Positions 25,681 through 32,876 of a stretch of 64,000 bases of DNA are shown one piece after another (within the stretch, counting starts at the first letter, position 1; every line of letters starts with the position of its first letter). Source of the DNA: Paracoccus sp. MKU1 (lineage in GTDB: Bacteria; Pseudomonadota; Alphaproteobacteria; Rhodobacterales; Rhodobacteraceae); contig NZ_LLWQ01000221.1 of NCBI RefSeq assembly GCF_001447385.1, positions 91,737 to 155,736 of the forward strand, given 5' to 3'. The translations under genes and the position numbers were made by a program. The notes beneath the pieces were generated by a model. That model was not told the origin of the DNA and searched no databases. It worked only from the letters and a program-made list of their open reading frames with translations.

Positions 25681-25971
25681 CTCCACCCTATGCGTTTGAT
25701 TACAGGCTATAAATCGTAATCGTTCGATCTGCGGGGCATCAGGGCCGCGAACCGGGCGATAGAGAATGTCGACCGGCCGGGCGCCGGTTTTTCTTCGAAG
25801 ATATCGGCGACAAGCCCCATGCTGCCTCAACCGCGTCAGAAGGAGGTTCTCGGGCCGAAGCAGCCGCGGAATCGCGCCCGCAGGCCGGACCGCGTGGCGG
25901 CGATGCCCTGCGTTGCGGCCAGAGTCGTCGCGCAGGGCGAAGGGAACGCCTCATTCATCGTACGTGCAGAT
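25681..25971. other. Gene-free stretch between tRNA-Arg and the SOS box
   Basis: I see no protein gene with a credible ribosome site here. The first part is unusually AT-rich and holds an inverted repeat GATTAC-N13-GTAATC (about 25698-25722), followed by a terminator-like hairpin at 25772-25795. The rest is GC-rich with no recognised feature. A small RNA ending at the hairpin is possible but unsupported. Confidence 0.5.
25772..25795 (+). terminator. Rho-independent terminator downstream of tRNA-Arg
   Basis: A perfect 6-bp stem ACCGGC/GCCGGT with a 5-base loop is followed by a T-rich run (TTTTTCTT). It lies 91 bases after the tRNA end and could terminate the tRNA transcript or a small RNA from this interval. 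Confidence 0.6.
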
Positions 25972-25997
25972 GTTCGCACGATGTTCTTAAAAAGTTC
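25972..25997 (+). promoter_or_regulatory. LexA (SOS) operator: three GTTC units at 11-bp spacing
   Basis: GTTC occurs at 25972, 25983 and 25994, each separated by exactly seven bases, giving two overlapping GTTC-N7-GTTC sites. This direct-repeat form is the known LexA box of alphaproteobacteria, including Rhodobacter. The array lies 57 bp before the ATG of a 31-residue membrane peptide. A possible promoter follows directly (TTGCTG at 26004-26009, TCATAA at 26028-26033, 18-bp spacer). LexA bound here would sit just upstream of or over the -35 region. Confidence 0.75.
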
Positions 25998-26053
25998 TTT
26001 ACTTTGCTGGCGAGTCGTGAGAACAAATCATAAACAACCCGTGGAGAGACCTC

Positions 26054-26149
26054 ATGACTCGCGAATCCCTCTCTGACCTGCTCGGCACCATTGCGATTTC
26101 GGTGACCGCGATCATCCTGTTTTCGCTGCCCTCGATCCTGGCAGCCTGA
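26054..26149 (+). CDS. 31-residue single-span membrane peptide under predicted SOS control
   Basis: ATG 26054 to TGA 26147 encodes 31 residues. The short polar N-terminus (MTRESLSD, with both acidic and basic residues) is followed by an uninterrupted hydrophobic stretch of about 20 residues (LLGTIAISVTAIILFSLPSI) that can cross the membrane once, and a tiny Ala tail. A GGAGAG ribosome site lies 6-11 bases upstream. It is bracketed by a triple-GTTC LexA-type operator and a strong terminator, so it looks like an independent transcription unit. The combination recalls SidA of Caulobacter, a 29-residue SOS-induced inner-membrane division inhibitor; this is analogy, as I cannot align the two. A toxin-like or stress peptide is the main alternative. 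Confidence 0.7.
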   Translation: MTRESLSDLLGTIAISVTAIILFSLPSILAA

Positions 26150-26235
26150 TCCTCCCTCCCTGCTTACTGCCCCGCGCAATCGACGGCCCTTCGCCTGGGG
26201 CCGAAACCTTCCCCCGGACGATCATGCGCGCAACT

Positions 26236-26267
26236 GCCGGTCCCTCGCGGGCCGGCTTTTCTTTTTT
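26236..26267 (+). terminator. Rho-independent terminator after the small membrane peptide
   Basis: An 8-bp stem GCCGGTCC/GGGCCGGC (one G-U) with a 5-base loop is followed by TTTTCTTTTTT. It lies 86 bases after the peptide stop and closes a short transcript of roughly 200 nt. Confidence 0.8.
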
Positions 26268-26270
26268 CGC

Positions 26271-26302
26271 CTCCGGCGGGGGTATTTGGGCAACAGAGAA
26301 GC
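26271..26302 (+). repeat. Dispersed GTATTTGG-core repeat, copy B
   Basis: CTCCGGCGGGGGTATTTGGG leads into CAACAGAGAAGCGG, matching copy A at 5313 over the core GGGTATTTGGGCAAC. It ends next to the stop codon of the Fe-S scaffold gene (26305-26307, minus strand), so it again lies at a gene's 3' end. Confidence 0.55.
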
Positions 26303-26304
26303 GG

Positions 26305-26739
26305 TCAGGCCGAGGCGTCGATGGCGTCCAGGAGCGCCTCCCAGGCCAGCAGGATCGAGGCGTGGCGGTTCGGGAATTCGCGGGCGGGCAGCAGGGCCTC
26401 GAGTTCCTCGAAGGGCGCGGCGGGGGCGGGGCCGTCCGATTTCAGCATGGCCTGCAATTCGTCACGGGCGCGCGCTATCTCATCGCGCGAGCGGCCGAGC
26501 GCGGCGCGGCCCAGCACCCCGGCCGAGGCCTGGCCCAGGGCGCAGGCCCGCACCTCCTGCGCGAAATCGGCGATGCGGCCGTCCTGCATCGCCACATGTG
26601 CCGTCACCGAGGAGCCGCATTGCGGCGAGCGGCGATGGGCGCTGCCCGTCGCATGGTCGAGCTTGCCCAGATGCGGGATGTCCGAGGCCAGCGCCAGGAT
26701 GCGCCGAGAATAGAGCTGCATCAGGTCGCTGTCGGACAT
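26305..26739 (-). CDS. Iron-sulfur cluster assembly scaffold protein (NifU/IscU-like)
   Basis: The 144-residue protein has the IscU/SufU-type cluster-binding cysteine pattern: PQCGSSVTAHVAM with the first Cys and EVRACALGQASAGV with the second. A third ligand Cys is not obvious, so cluster binding may use other residues. The N-terminus MSDSDLMQLYSRRILALASD is typical of this alphaproteobacterial subgroup. It probably helps assemble or carry Fe-S clusters in the cytoplasm. It is divergent from hisI across 60 bases. Confidence 0.8.
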   Translation of the reverse strand: MSDSDLMQLYSRRILALASDIPHLGKLDHATGSAHRRSPQCGSSVTAHVAMQDGRIADFAQEVRACALGQASAGVLGRAALGRSRDEIARARDELQAMLKSDGPAPAAPFEELEALLPAREFPNRHASILLAWEALLDAIDASA

Positions 26740-26799
26740 GGCCTTTTCCCTTGCTGCCGTCGGGTCTAGATAGGTGCGGTGCAGCCGAAAGGAAAGCCG

Positions 26800-27165
26800 A
26801 TGTTCGACCCCGCCAGCCTGAAATATGACGCGAACGGCCTGATTCCCGCCATCGCGCAGGATCATCAGAGCGGCGAAGTGCTGATGATGGCCTGGATGAA
26901 CGCGGAAGCCGTGCAGCAGACGCTGGATACCGGGCGGGTGACATATTGGTCCCGCTCGCGCCAGAGCTTCTGGGTCAAGGGCGAAAGCTCGGGTCACGTG
27001 CAGAAGCTGGTCGAACTGCGGGTGGATTGCGACCGGGACTGCCTGCTGCTGCTGGTTGATCAGCATGGGCCGGCCTGCCATACCAATCGGCGGAGCTGCT
27101 TTTACACCGCCATCCGCGGGGGAGAGGAGGTCGTCATCATGGCGCCTCAGAACCCCAGCGATTGA
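26800..27165 (+). CDS. hisI: Phosphoribosyl-AMP cyclohydrolase
   Basis: The enzyme opens the purine ring of phosphoribosyl-AMP in histidine synthesis. The 121 residues show the family motifs VLMMAWMNAEAV, RVTYWSRSRQSFWVKGESSGH, DCDRDCLLLLV (metal-binding Asp and Cys) and ACHTNRRSCFY. HisE is absent, so this is the monofunctional form. The ATG at 26800 with an AAAGGAA ribosome site is preferred over a GTG seven codons upstream. The 3' end overlaps the convergent gluQ by 19 bases. Confidence 0.95.
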   Translation: MFDPASLKYDANGLIPAIAQDHQSGEVLMMAWMNAEAVQQTLDTGRVTYWSRSRQSFWVKGESSGHVQKLVELRVDCDRDCLLLLVDQHGPACHTNRRSCFYTAIRGGEEVVIMAPQNPSD

Positions 27166-27992
27166 CGGATCTGTTCGGCGCTGACGCCCTCGTCGCGGAA
27201 CAGCTTGAGCGCTCGCGCGTCGTCGCGCTTGGCGAGCCGCTTGCCATGCTCGTCGCGGATCAGGCGGTGGTGGTGATAGCGCGGCACCGGCAGATCAAGC
27301 AATTCCTGAAGAACGATGTGGATCCACGTTGAATCCAGGAGATCTTTTCCGCGCGTCACTAAGGTGATGCCCTGGGCAGCGTCGTCCACCACCACCGCGA
27401 GGTGATAGCTGGTGCCCATGCCACGCCGCGCCAGCACCACGTCGCCGACGCCGGTGGTGAAATCCCGCGCCGCCAGCCGATACGGTAGGCCGGGCGCGAT
27501 ATTTTCGTCGAGAAAGGCGATCACGTCGAGGCCGAGATGCTCGAGCGCGCGGGCCGCGTTCAGGCGGATTGCGTCCTGCGGCCCGGCATCCGCCATGTGG
27601 CGGTGGCGGCAGGTGCCGGGATAGACCGGGCCGTCGGGGCCGATCGCCGGCGCGGCGCCCTCTTGCGGGGCCGAGAGCGCGGCGCGGATATCGGCGCGGC
27701 GGCAGCGGCAGGGATAGGTCAGGCCAAGCGCCGAAAGCCGGTCGAGCGCCGCCTGATAGGCGGGCAGGCGTTCGGACTGGCGCATGACCGGCTGCGGCCA
27801 GTCGAGGCCCAGCCAGTGCAGGTCCTCGGCGATCAGCGCCTCGTATTCCGGGCGGCAGCGGCTTTGGTCGATATCCTCGATGCGCAGCAGGAACTGGCCG
27901 GGATCGGCCAGCCGCGCCGCGGTCAGCGCCGCGAAGGCATGGCCCAGATGCAGCGGGCCGGTCGGCGAGGGGGCGAACCGCGTTCGGTTCAA
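27147..27992 (-). CDS. gluQ: Glutamyl-Q tRNA(Asp) synthetase
   Basis: This truncated glutamyl-tRNA synthetase paralogue (281 residues) attaches Glu to queuosine in tRNA(Asp). It has the catalytic core only: RFAPSPTGPLHLGH with the HIGH motif, zinc cysteines in YPCRCRR and GTCRH, and KRLAKRD as the KMSKS counterpart. The anticodon-binding domain is absent, as expected. An ATG at 28010 is in frame, but the TTG at 27992 has a GGGGA site five bases upstream and forms a TTGA overlap with the trmFO stop, so I prefer it. It is coupled to trmFO, another tRNA-modification gene. Confidence 0.92.
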   Translation of the reverse strand: MNRTRFAPSPTGPLHLGHAFAALTAARLADPGQFLLRIEDIDQSRCRPEYEALIAEDLHWLGLDWPQPVMRQSERLPAYQAALDRLSALGLTYPCRCRRADIRAALSAPQEGAAPAIGPDGPVYPGTCRHRHMADAGPQDAIRLNAARALEHLGLDVIAFLDENIAPGLPYRLAARDFTTGVGDVVLARRGMGTSYHLAVVVDDAAQGITLVTRGKDLLDSTWIHIVLQELLDLPVPRYHHHRLIRDEHGKRLAKRDDARALKLFRDEGVSAEQIRQSLGF

Positions 27993-29329
27993 CTTTTCCC
28001 CGCAAGCCATTGCTGGAAATCGGCTTTCGCCCGATCCGTATAGGCCGGGTAGCGGTCCTTGCGCCCCTTGCGGCCGCCGCGCATCGCGTCCAGCGGCGGG
28101 TAGAGGCCGAAATTCACGTTCATCGGCTGGAAGGTTTTCGCATCCGCGCCGCCGGTGATGTGGTTGACCAGCGCACCCATCGAGGTGGTGGCGGGCGGCG
28201 GGGCCAGGTCGTGCCCCAGCGCCTCGGCTGCGGCCATGCGGCCGGCGAGCAGGCCCATGGCAGCGGATTCGACATAGCCCTCGACCCCCGTCACCTGGCC
28301 GGCGAAGCGCAGGTTCGGCCGCGCGCGCAGTCGCAGCCGGTCGTCGATCAGCCGCGGCGAATTCAGGAAACTGTTGCGATGGATGCCGCCCAGCCGGGCG
28401 AAACTGGCGTTCTGCAATCCGGGAATACGCCGGAAAACATCTACTTGCGCGCCATATTTCATCTTGGTCTGGAAGCCGACGATATTATAGAGCGTCCCCA
28501 GCGCATTGTCGCGGCGCAGCTGCACCACGGCATGGGGCTTTTCGGTCGGGTTATGGGCATTGGTCAGGCCGACCGGCTTCATCGGCCCGTGGCGCAGCGT
28601 GTCGCGGCCGCGCTCGGCCATAACCTCGATCGGCAGGCAGCCGTCGAAATAGCCGGCGGTCTCGCCTTCGTGGAATTCGGTCTTGTCGGCGGCGAGCAGG
28701 GCGTCGATGAAGCCCTCGTAATCTTCGCGCGTCATCGGGCAGTTGATATAGGCGGTGCGCTCTTCCTCGGTCTCGCCCTTGTCGTAGCGGCTTTGCCGCC
28801 AACAGATCGACATGTCGATGCTCTCGGCATGGACGATGGGGGCGATGGCGTCGAAGAAGGCCAGCGAGCCTTCCCCGGTCAGGCTGCGGATCGACCGGCC
28901 GAGCGCCTCGGAGGTCAGCGGGCCGGTGGCGACGATCCAGCGCCCCTCGGCAGGCAGCTCGCGGATCTCGCCCGGTTGGAAGCTGACCAGCGGCTCGTCG
29001 CGCAGCGCCTGCGTCACGGCCTGCGAGAAGGCATCGCGGTCGACGGCCAGCGCGCCGCCGGCGGGCAGGCGGTGGCGGTCGGCCATGGCCATGATGAGGC
29101 CGCCCGCCGCCCGCATCTCCCAATGCAGCTGGCCGACGGCATTCATGCGGTTGTCGTCCGAGCGGAAGCTGTTCGAGCAGACCATCTCGGCGCAATCGCC
29201 GGTGCGGTGGGCGAAGGTCGCGACCTGGGGCCGCATCTCGTGCAGCACCACCGGCACGCCGGCGCGGGCGATCTGCCAGGCAGCCTCGGACCCGGCAAGG
29301 CCGGCGCCGATGATATGGATCGGTTCCAT
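27989..29329 (-). CDS. trmFO: tRNA (uracil-5-)-methyltransferase, folate/FAD-dependent
   Basis: TrmFO makes 5-methyluridine at position 54 of tRNA using methylene-tetrahydrofolate and FAD. The 446 residues start with HIIGAGLAGSEAAWQIARAG, the FAD-binding GxGxxG, followed by EMRPQ and CAEMVCSNSFRSD, which is characteristic of the family. The NCPMTREDYE cysteine and the C-terminal ALGHITGG-like region (NHITGGADAKTFQPMNVNFG) are also present. It lies directly upstream of gluQ on the same strand. Confidence 0.95.
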   Translation of the reverse strand: MEPIHIIGAGLAGSEAAWQIARAGVPVVLHEMRPQVATFAHRTGDCAEMVCSNSFRSDDNRMNAVGQLHWEMRAAGGLIMAMADRHRLPAGGALAVDRDAFSQAVTQALRDEPLVSFQPGEIRELPAEGRWIVATGPLTSEALGRSIRSLTGEGSLAFFDAIAPIVHAESIDMSICWRQSRYDKGETEEERTAYINCPMTREDYEGFIDALLAADKTEFHEGETAGYFDGCLPIEVMAERGRDTLRHGPMKPVGLTNAHNPTEKPHAVVQLRRDNALGTLYNIVGFQTKMKYGAQVDVFRRIPGLQNASFARLGGIHRNSFLNSPRLIDDRLRLRARPNLRFAGQVTGVEGYVESAAMGLLAGRMAAAEALGHDLAPPPATTSMGALVNHITGGADAKTFQPMNVNFGLYPPLDAMRGGRKGRKDRYPAYTDRAKADFQQWLAGKS

Positions 29330-29391
29330 GCTTTTCCCCTTCGCATCAGGCGCGATGTCCTAGCAATCGCCGGGCATGACGGCAAGAGAAA

Positions 29392-29417
29392 GGGCGGCGC
29401 CCGCAGGGGTGCCGCCC
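29392..29417 (-). terminator. Probable terminator of rplY
   Basis: A 10-bp GC hairpin (GGGCGGCGCC / GGTGCCGCCC, one G-U, 6-base loop) lies 27 bases beyond the rplY stop. On the minus strand it is followed by CTTTCTCTT, a weak T tract. It separates rplY from trmFO. Confidence 0.5.
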
Positions 29418-29444
29418 GATGTGATTCGCAGCTGGATCCGGCGA

Positions 29445-30074
29445 TCAGGCCTCGGTGGCCTCGCCTTCGACAGCGGCAGCTTCCTCGTTATCGGCCGAGC
29501 GCAGGCCCGAGGGCGCGGCGATGTTGGCGATGACGAAGTTGCGGTCGATGGTCGGCTTCACGCCGGCCGGCAGCACCACGTCGTTGATGTGGATGGTGTC
29601 GCCGATCTGCTTGCCGGTCAGGTCCACGGTGATCTGCTCGGGGATGTCCGAGGCGGTCACGACCAGCTCGACCTCGGGGCGCACCACGACCAGGGTGCCG
29701 CCGCGCTTGAGGCCGGGGGCGGCGTCGTGATTCTCGAAGTTCACGTGGATGAACAGGTTCACCCGGGTGTTGCGGTGCAGGCGCATGAAGTCGATATGCG
29801 TCGGCAGGTCCTTGACCACGTCGCGCTGGACGCCGCGGCAAACGACGCGCACGTCGTCCTGGCCTTCGACCTTCAGGTTCCACAGCGTGGACATGAAGCG
29901 GCCGGCGCGCAGCTTGGTCAGCAGCGAGTTGAATTCGATTTGGATCGGCTGCGGCTCTTTGCCGTCGCCATAAACGATGCCGGGCACCTTGCCTTCGCGG
30001 CGAGCTTGGCGGGCGGCCCCCTTGCCTGTCCCCGCGCGTGCCTCGGCCACCAGATCCGGGATCTCTTTGGCCAT
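29445..30074 (-). CDS. rplY: 50S ribosomal protein L25 (Ctc/TL5 form)
   Basis: This 5S rRNA-binding protein of the large subunit has 209 residues. The L25 domain (about 5-95) starts AEARAGTGKGAARQARREGK and continues GIVYGDGKEPQPIQI. The Ctc-type C-terminal beta domain (about 100-190) has EQITVDLTGKQIGDTIHIND. The acidic Ala/Glu tail is usual in alphaproteobacteria. The ATG at 30074, with AAGGA upstream, is preferred to an ATG eight codons earlier. Confidence 0.95.
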   Translation of the reverse strand: MAKEIPDLVAEARAGTGKGAARQARREGKVPGIVYGDGKEPQPIQIEFNSLLTKLRAGRFMSTLWNLKVEGQDDVRVVCRGVQRDVVKDLPTHIDFMRLHRNTRVNLFIHVNFENHDAAPGLKRGGTLVVVRPEVELVVTASDIPEQITVDLTGKQIGDTIHINDVVLPAGVKPTIDRNFVIANIAAPSGLRSADNEEAAAVEGEATEA

Positions 30075-30149
30075 GGTTTGTATCCTTGTGCTACTCAATG
30101 GCGGCCATCCTCCAAGGGTGCATGGCCGAAGTGGGGCCTATAGCGCGAC

Positions 30150-30234
30150 GTCAGATGGATGTGAAGCGAAAAAACACTTGCATGAGAGGCGAAAAACGCT
30201 TGTCAGATGGCCCTTGCGGTTGCAGAGCATTGCA
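30150..30234. repeat. Short direct and inverted repeats upstream of the acyltransferase
   Basis: GTCAGATGG occurs at 30150 and again at about 30202, GCGAAAAA followed by a CTTG sequence occurs at 30166 and 30189, and an inverted TTGCA-N6-TGCAA follows at about 30217-30232. The cluster lies between the divergent rplY and acyltransferase genes and is more AT-rich than its surroundings. It may hold operator sites or the promoter of the acyltransferase gene. Confidence 0.35.
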
Positions 30235-30259
30235 ACACACGTGGGCCGGGGTTTTCGCG

Positions 30260-31255
30260 TTGCATCGTATTCATTCGCTGGACTATCTCAAGCTGGGATT
30301 GGCGGTCGTGGTGGCCTTTGCCCATACCTATTGGTTGCAGTCGCACATGACGCCGCGGCTGTTCATGATCGGCAACGGGCTGATGCGGGTCATGGTGCCG
30401 GCCTTCTGCATCGTCGCGGGTTATTTTCTCTATTCGGCGGTGGCGCGCGACAAGGGCAACAAGTGGCTGGCGCGCGTGGGGGCGCTCTATTTGTTCTGGA
30501 TGGTGATCTACCTGCCCTTCTGGCTGAACGAGGTGCATGGCGTCGTCTCGCTGATCAAGACCCTGGCCTGGGGCTATTTCCACCTGTGGTTCATGGCCGG
30601 CATCCTGGTCGCCGGGGCGGTGATCCTGCTGTTGCGCGGCTTTGCCCGCAAGGTGGCGCCGGCCTATGAATACCGCATCCTGCTGGCGGTGGCGGCGGTC
30701 TGCGCCGCGATCGGGCTGGTGCTGCAATATGTCGCTCTGTCGGGGATCGTGCATATCGGCGTGAAGAAATTCTCGAACGGCCTTTTCATGTGCTTTCCCT
30801 TCGTGGCCATCGGCTATCTCTGTGGCCGGCGCGTGGCACGGCTGGGGATGGAGGGGCTGCCGCCGCGCCCGCTGGTATTGGCCGCCACCGTCGCCGGGGC
30901 CGGGCTGCTGATGGCCGAGGCCTGGCTGGTGCAGGCCTGGCGCAGCGATCAGGTGATGCTGGATCTCCCGATCAGTTCTTACGTCGCGGCGCCGGCATTG
31001 TTCGTGGCGGTGCTGGGCACGTCCATGCCGCAGCCGCCGATCCGGCTCGATCCGATCTCGGCCATGATCTACTTCATGCATGTGATGGCGCTGCAATTGG
31101 CCAATGCCGTCGGGGTGCGGGATCTGCTGGGGCTGATGCTGTTCGGCGTCGGCCTGCCCACGCTGGCCGCGCTGCTGCTGGGCCGCTTGCCGATCCCGGG
31201 CTTCGGCAAGGACAAGCGGCATGGTCACGGCCAGGGTCAGCACGCGCAGCCCTGA
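30260..31255 (+). CDS. Membrane acyltransferase (acyltransferase 3 family)
   Basis: A multi-span inner-membrane protein with about ten predicted spans belongs to the family that O-acylates surface sugars. It starts HRIHSLDYLKLGLAVVVAFAH, with the family His in a span, and has MVPAFCIVAGYFLYS, then WGYFHLWFMAG with a second conserved His. The acceptor is unknown. The start is uncertain: the TTG at 30260 matches the family N-terminus and has GGGG about 10 bases upstream, while in-frame ATGs at 30155 and 30182 would add an unlikely Cys-rich leader. Convergent with lldD. Confidence 0.75.
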   Translation: MHRIHSLDYLKLGLAVVVAFAHTYWLQSHMTPRLFMIGNGLMRVMVPAFCIVAGYFLYSAVARDKGNKWLARVGALYLFWMVIYLPFWLNEVHGVVSLIKTLAWGYFHLWFMAGILVAGAVILLLRGFARKVAPAYEYRILLAVAAVCAAIGLVLQYVALSGIVHIGVKKFSNGLFMCFPFVAIGYLCGRRVARLGMEGLPPRPLVLAATVAGAGLLMAEAWLVQAWRSDQVMLDLPISSYVAAPALFVAVLGTSMPQPPIRLDPISAMIYFMHVMALQLANAVGVRDLLGLMLFGVGLPTLAALLLGRLPIPGFGKDKRHGHGQGQHAQP

Positions 31256-31264
31256 CCCGGCGCC

Positions 31265-32428
31265 TCAGCCCCAGGCCTGCAGGAAATCCTGTGGCACCAG
31301 CAGGTTGTGGCGGCCGAGGTTCTTCACGTCCCGCTCGCCGCACAGGGCCATGGTGATGTCCAGTTCCTTGCGGATCACCTCGAGCGCCGCGGTCACGCCC
31401 GCCTCGCCCATTGCGCCCAGCCCATAGATGAAGGCGCGGCCGATATGGGTGGCATGCGCCCCCATGGCCAGCGCCTTCAACACGTCCTGGCCCGAGCGGA
31501 TGCCGCTGTCGAGATGGATCTCGACCTGGTCGCCGACCGCCTTGACGATCTCCGGCAGCATGCGGATCGAACTGACGGCACCGTCGAGCTGCCGGCCACC
31601 ATGGTTGCTGACGATGATCGCATCGGCGCCGAAATCCGCCGCGATGCTGGCATCGTCGGGATCGTTGATGCCCTTGAGGATCAGCTTGCCGCCCCAGAGG
31701 TCGCGGATGCGGGCGATCTTGCCCCAGTCGAGCTGCGGGTCGAACTGCTCGGCCGTCCAGGCGATCAGCGACGAGGGGTCGCCCACCCCCTTGGCATGGC
31801 CGACGATATTGCCGAAGAAACGGCGCTTGGTGCGCAGCATCTCGATGCCCCAGCGCCATTTTGTCGCCAGGTCCAGCAGCACCGGCAAAGTCAGCTTGGG
31901 CGGGGCCGACAGCCCGTTCTTCAGGTCCTTGTGGCGCTGGCCCAGGATCTGCAAGTCCAGCGTCAGCACCAGCGCCGAGCAATTGGCCCGCTTCGCTCGC
32001 TCGATGATCGCCTCCAGGAATTCCTGGTCGCGCATGACATAGAGCTGGAACCAGAAGGGGGCCTGCACCGCCTCGGCCACGTCCTCGATCGAGCAGATCG
32101 ACATGGTCGAGAGCGTGAAGGGCACGCCGAAGGCCTTCGCGGCCCGCGCCGCCTTGATCTCGCCATCGGCGCATTGCATGCCGGTCATGCCGACCGGGGC
32201 CAGGGCCACCGGCATCGCGACCTTTTGCCCGGCCATGGTGCTTTCGGTGGTCCGCCCGGTCATGTCCACGGCGACGCGCTGGCGCAGCTTGATGCGCTGG
32301 AAGTCCGAGCAGTTCTCGCGGAAGGTGCCCTCGGTATAGCTGCCGCTTTCGGCGTAGTCGTAGAACATGCGCGGCACGCGCCGGCGATAGAGCGTCTTCA
32401 GGTCGTCGATGCAGGTGATGACCGGCAT
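31265..32428 (-). CDS. lldD: FMN-dependent L-lactate dehydrogenase
   Basis: The enzyme oxidises L-lactate to pyruvate and passes electrons to the respiratory chain. The 387 residues form the alpha-hydroxy-acid oxidase barrel, with MFYDYAESGSYTEGTF at the N-terminus, APVGMTGMQ, FQLYVMRD, the FMN-contact Lys in LILKGIND, and the catalytic SNHGGRQLDG. The GIRSGQDVLKALAMGA phosphate loop is complete. A glycolate or mandelate oxidase relative is possible, but the length and motifs fit LldD. It starts 11 bases after a small lipoprotein gene, with an AGGAG site. Confidence 0.9.
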   Translation of the reverse strand: MPVITCIDDLKTLYRRRVPRMFYDYAESGSYTEGTFRENCSDFQRIKLRQRVAVDMTGRTTESTMAGQKVAMPVALAPVGMTGMQCADGEIKAARAAKAFGVPFTLSTMSICSIEDVAEAVQAPFWFQLYVMRDQEFLEAIIERAKRANCSALVLTLDLQILGQRHKDLKNGLSAPPKLTLPVLLDLATKWRWGIEMLRTKRRFFGNIVGHAKGVGDPSSLIAWTAEQFDPQLDWGKIARIRDLWGGKLILKGINDPDDASIAADFGADAIIVSNHGGRQLDGAVSSIRMLPEIVKAVGDQVEIHLDSGIRSGQDVLKALAMGAHATHIGRAFIYGLGAMGEAGVTAALEVIRKELDITMALCGERDVKNLGRHNLLVPQDFLQAWG

Positions 32429-32439
32429 TGGGGGTCTCC

Positions 32440-32775
32440 TCAGTTCGGCGCGCAATCGGCGCTGCCTTCGGGGCAATCCTCGGCGAGCGACTGTTCCGAA
32501 AGCGCCTTGGCGCGGGCGCGCAGGGCATCGGCCCGCTGCCGCAAGGCGGCGTCATTCGCCACCGGGCCGGCGCCGGCGCGGCCGGCCAGCGCCTGCCCGC
32601 GTGCATCCAGCGCACCGCCGACCGCTGCGGGGTCGCGGGCGGCATCGGCGGCATGGCCGGGCAGGGCGGGCTCGGCCAGCAGCCGGTCGGTCGGCATCAG
32701 CTCGGGATAGTCGCCGCCCGCATCGCCGCAGGCGGCCAGCAGCGTCAGCGCCAGCGCGCTCCAGATCCGCCTCAT
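32440..32775 (-). CDS. Small predicted lipoprotein, unknown function
   Basis: The 111 residues start with a short lipoprotein signal (MRRIWSALALTLLAACGDAG) whose lipobox LAAC predicts cleavage before Cys16. The mature part is Ala-rich and helical, with a few charged heptads (ALRQRADALRARAKAL). The C-terminus has two Cys residues (EDCPEGSADCAPN) that could form a disulfide. It lies directly upstream of lldD and is probably co-transcribed, but a functional link is not evident. Confidence 0.75.
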   Translation of the reverse strand: MRRIWSALALTLLAACGDAGGDYPELMPTDRLLAEPALPGHAADAARDPAAVGGALDARGQALAGRAGAGPVANDAALRQRADALRARAKALSEQSLAEDCPEGSADCAPN

Positions 32776-32876
32776 GCCGTTCCCCTGAAAATTCATGTGC
32801 CGGACCATAGGCCTGCGGGGGCGGCGGGGGCAAGATGCGCTCTTTCCTTGGCGCGGCCGGCCGCCTAGAAGGCAGC

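Noticed and set aside
25639..25830. Minus-strand open frame overlapping the tRNA, ending in WRPRQDLNPEPSA
   Set aside because: This is the familiar false protein made by reading a tRNA gene antisense; it has no other support.
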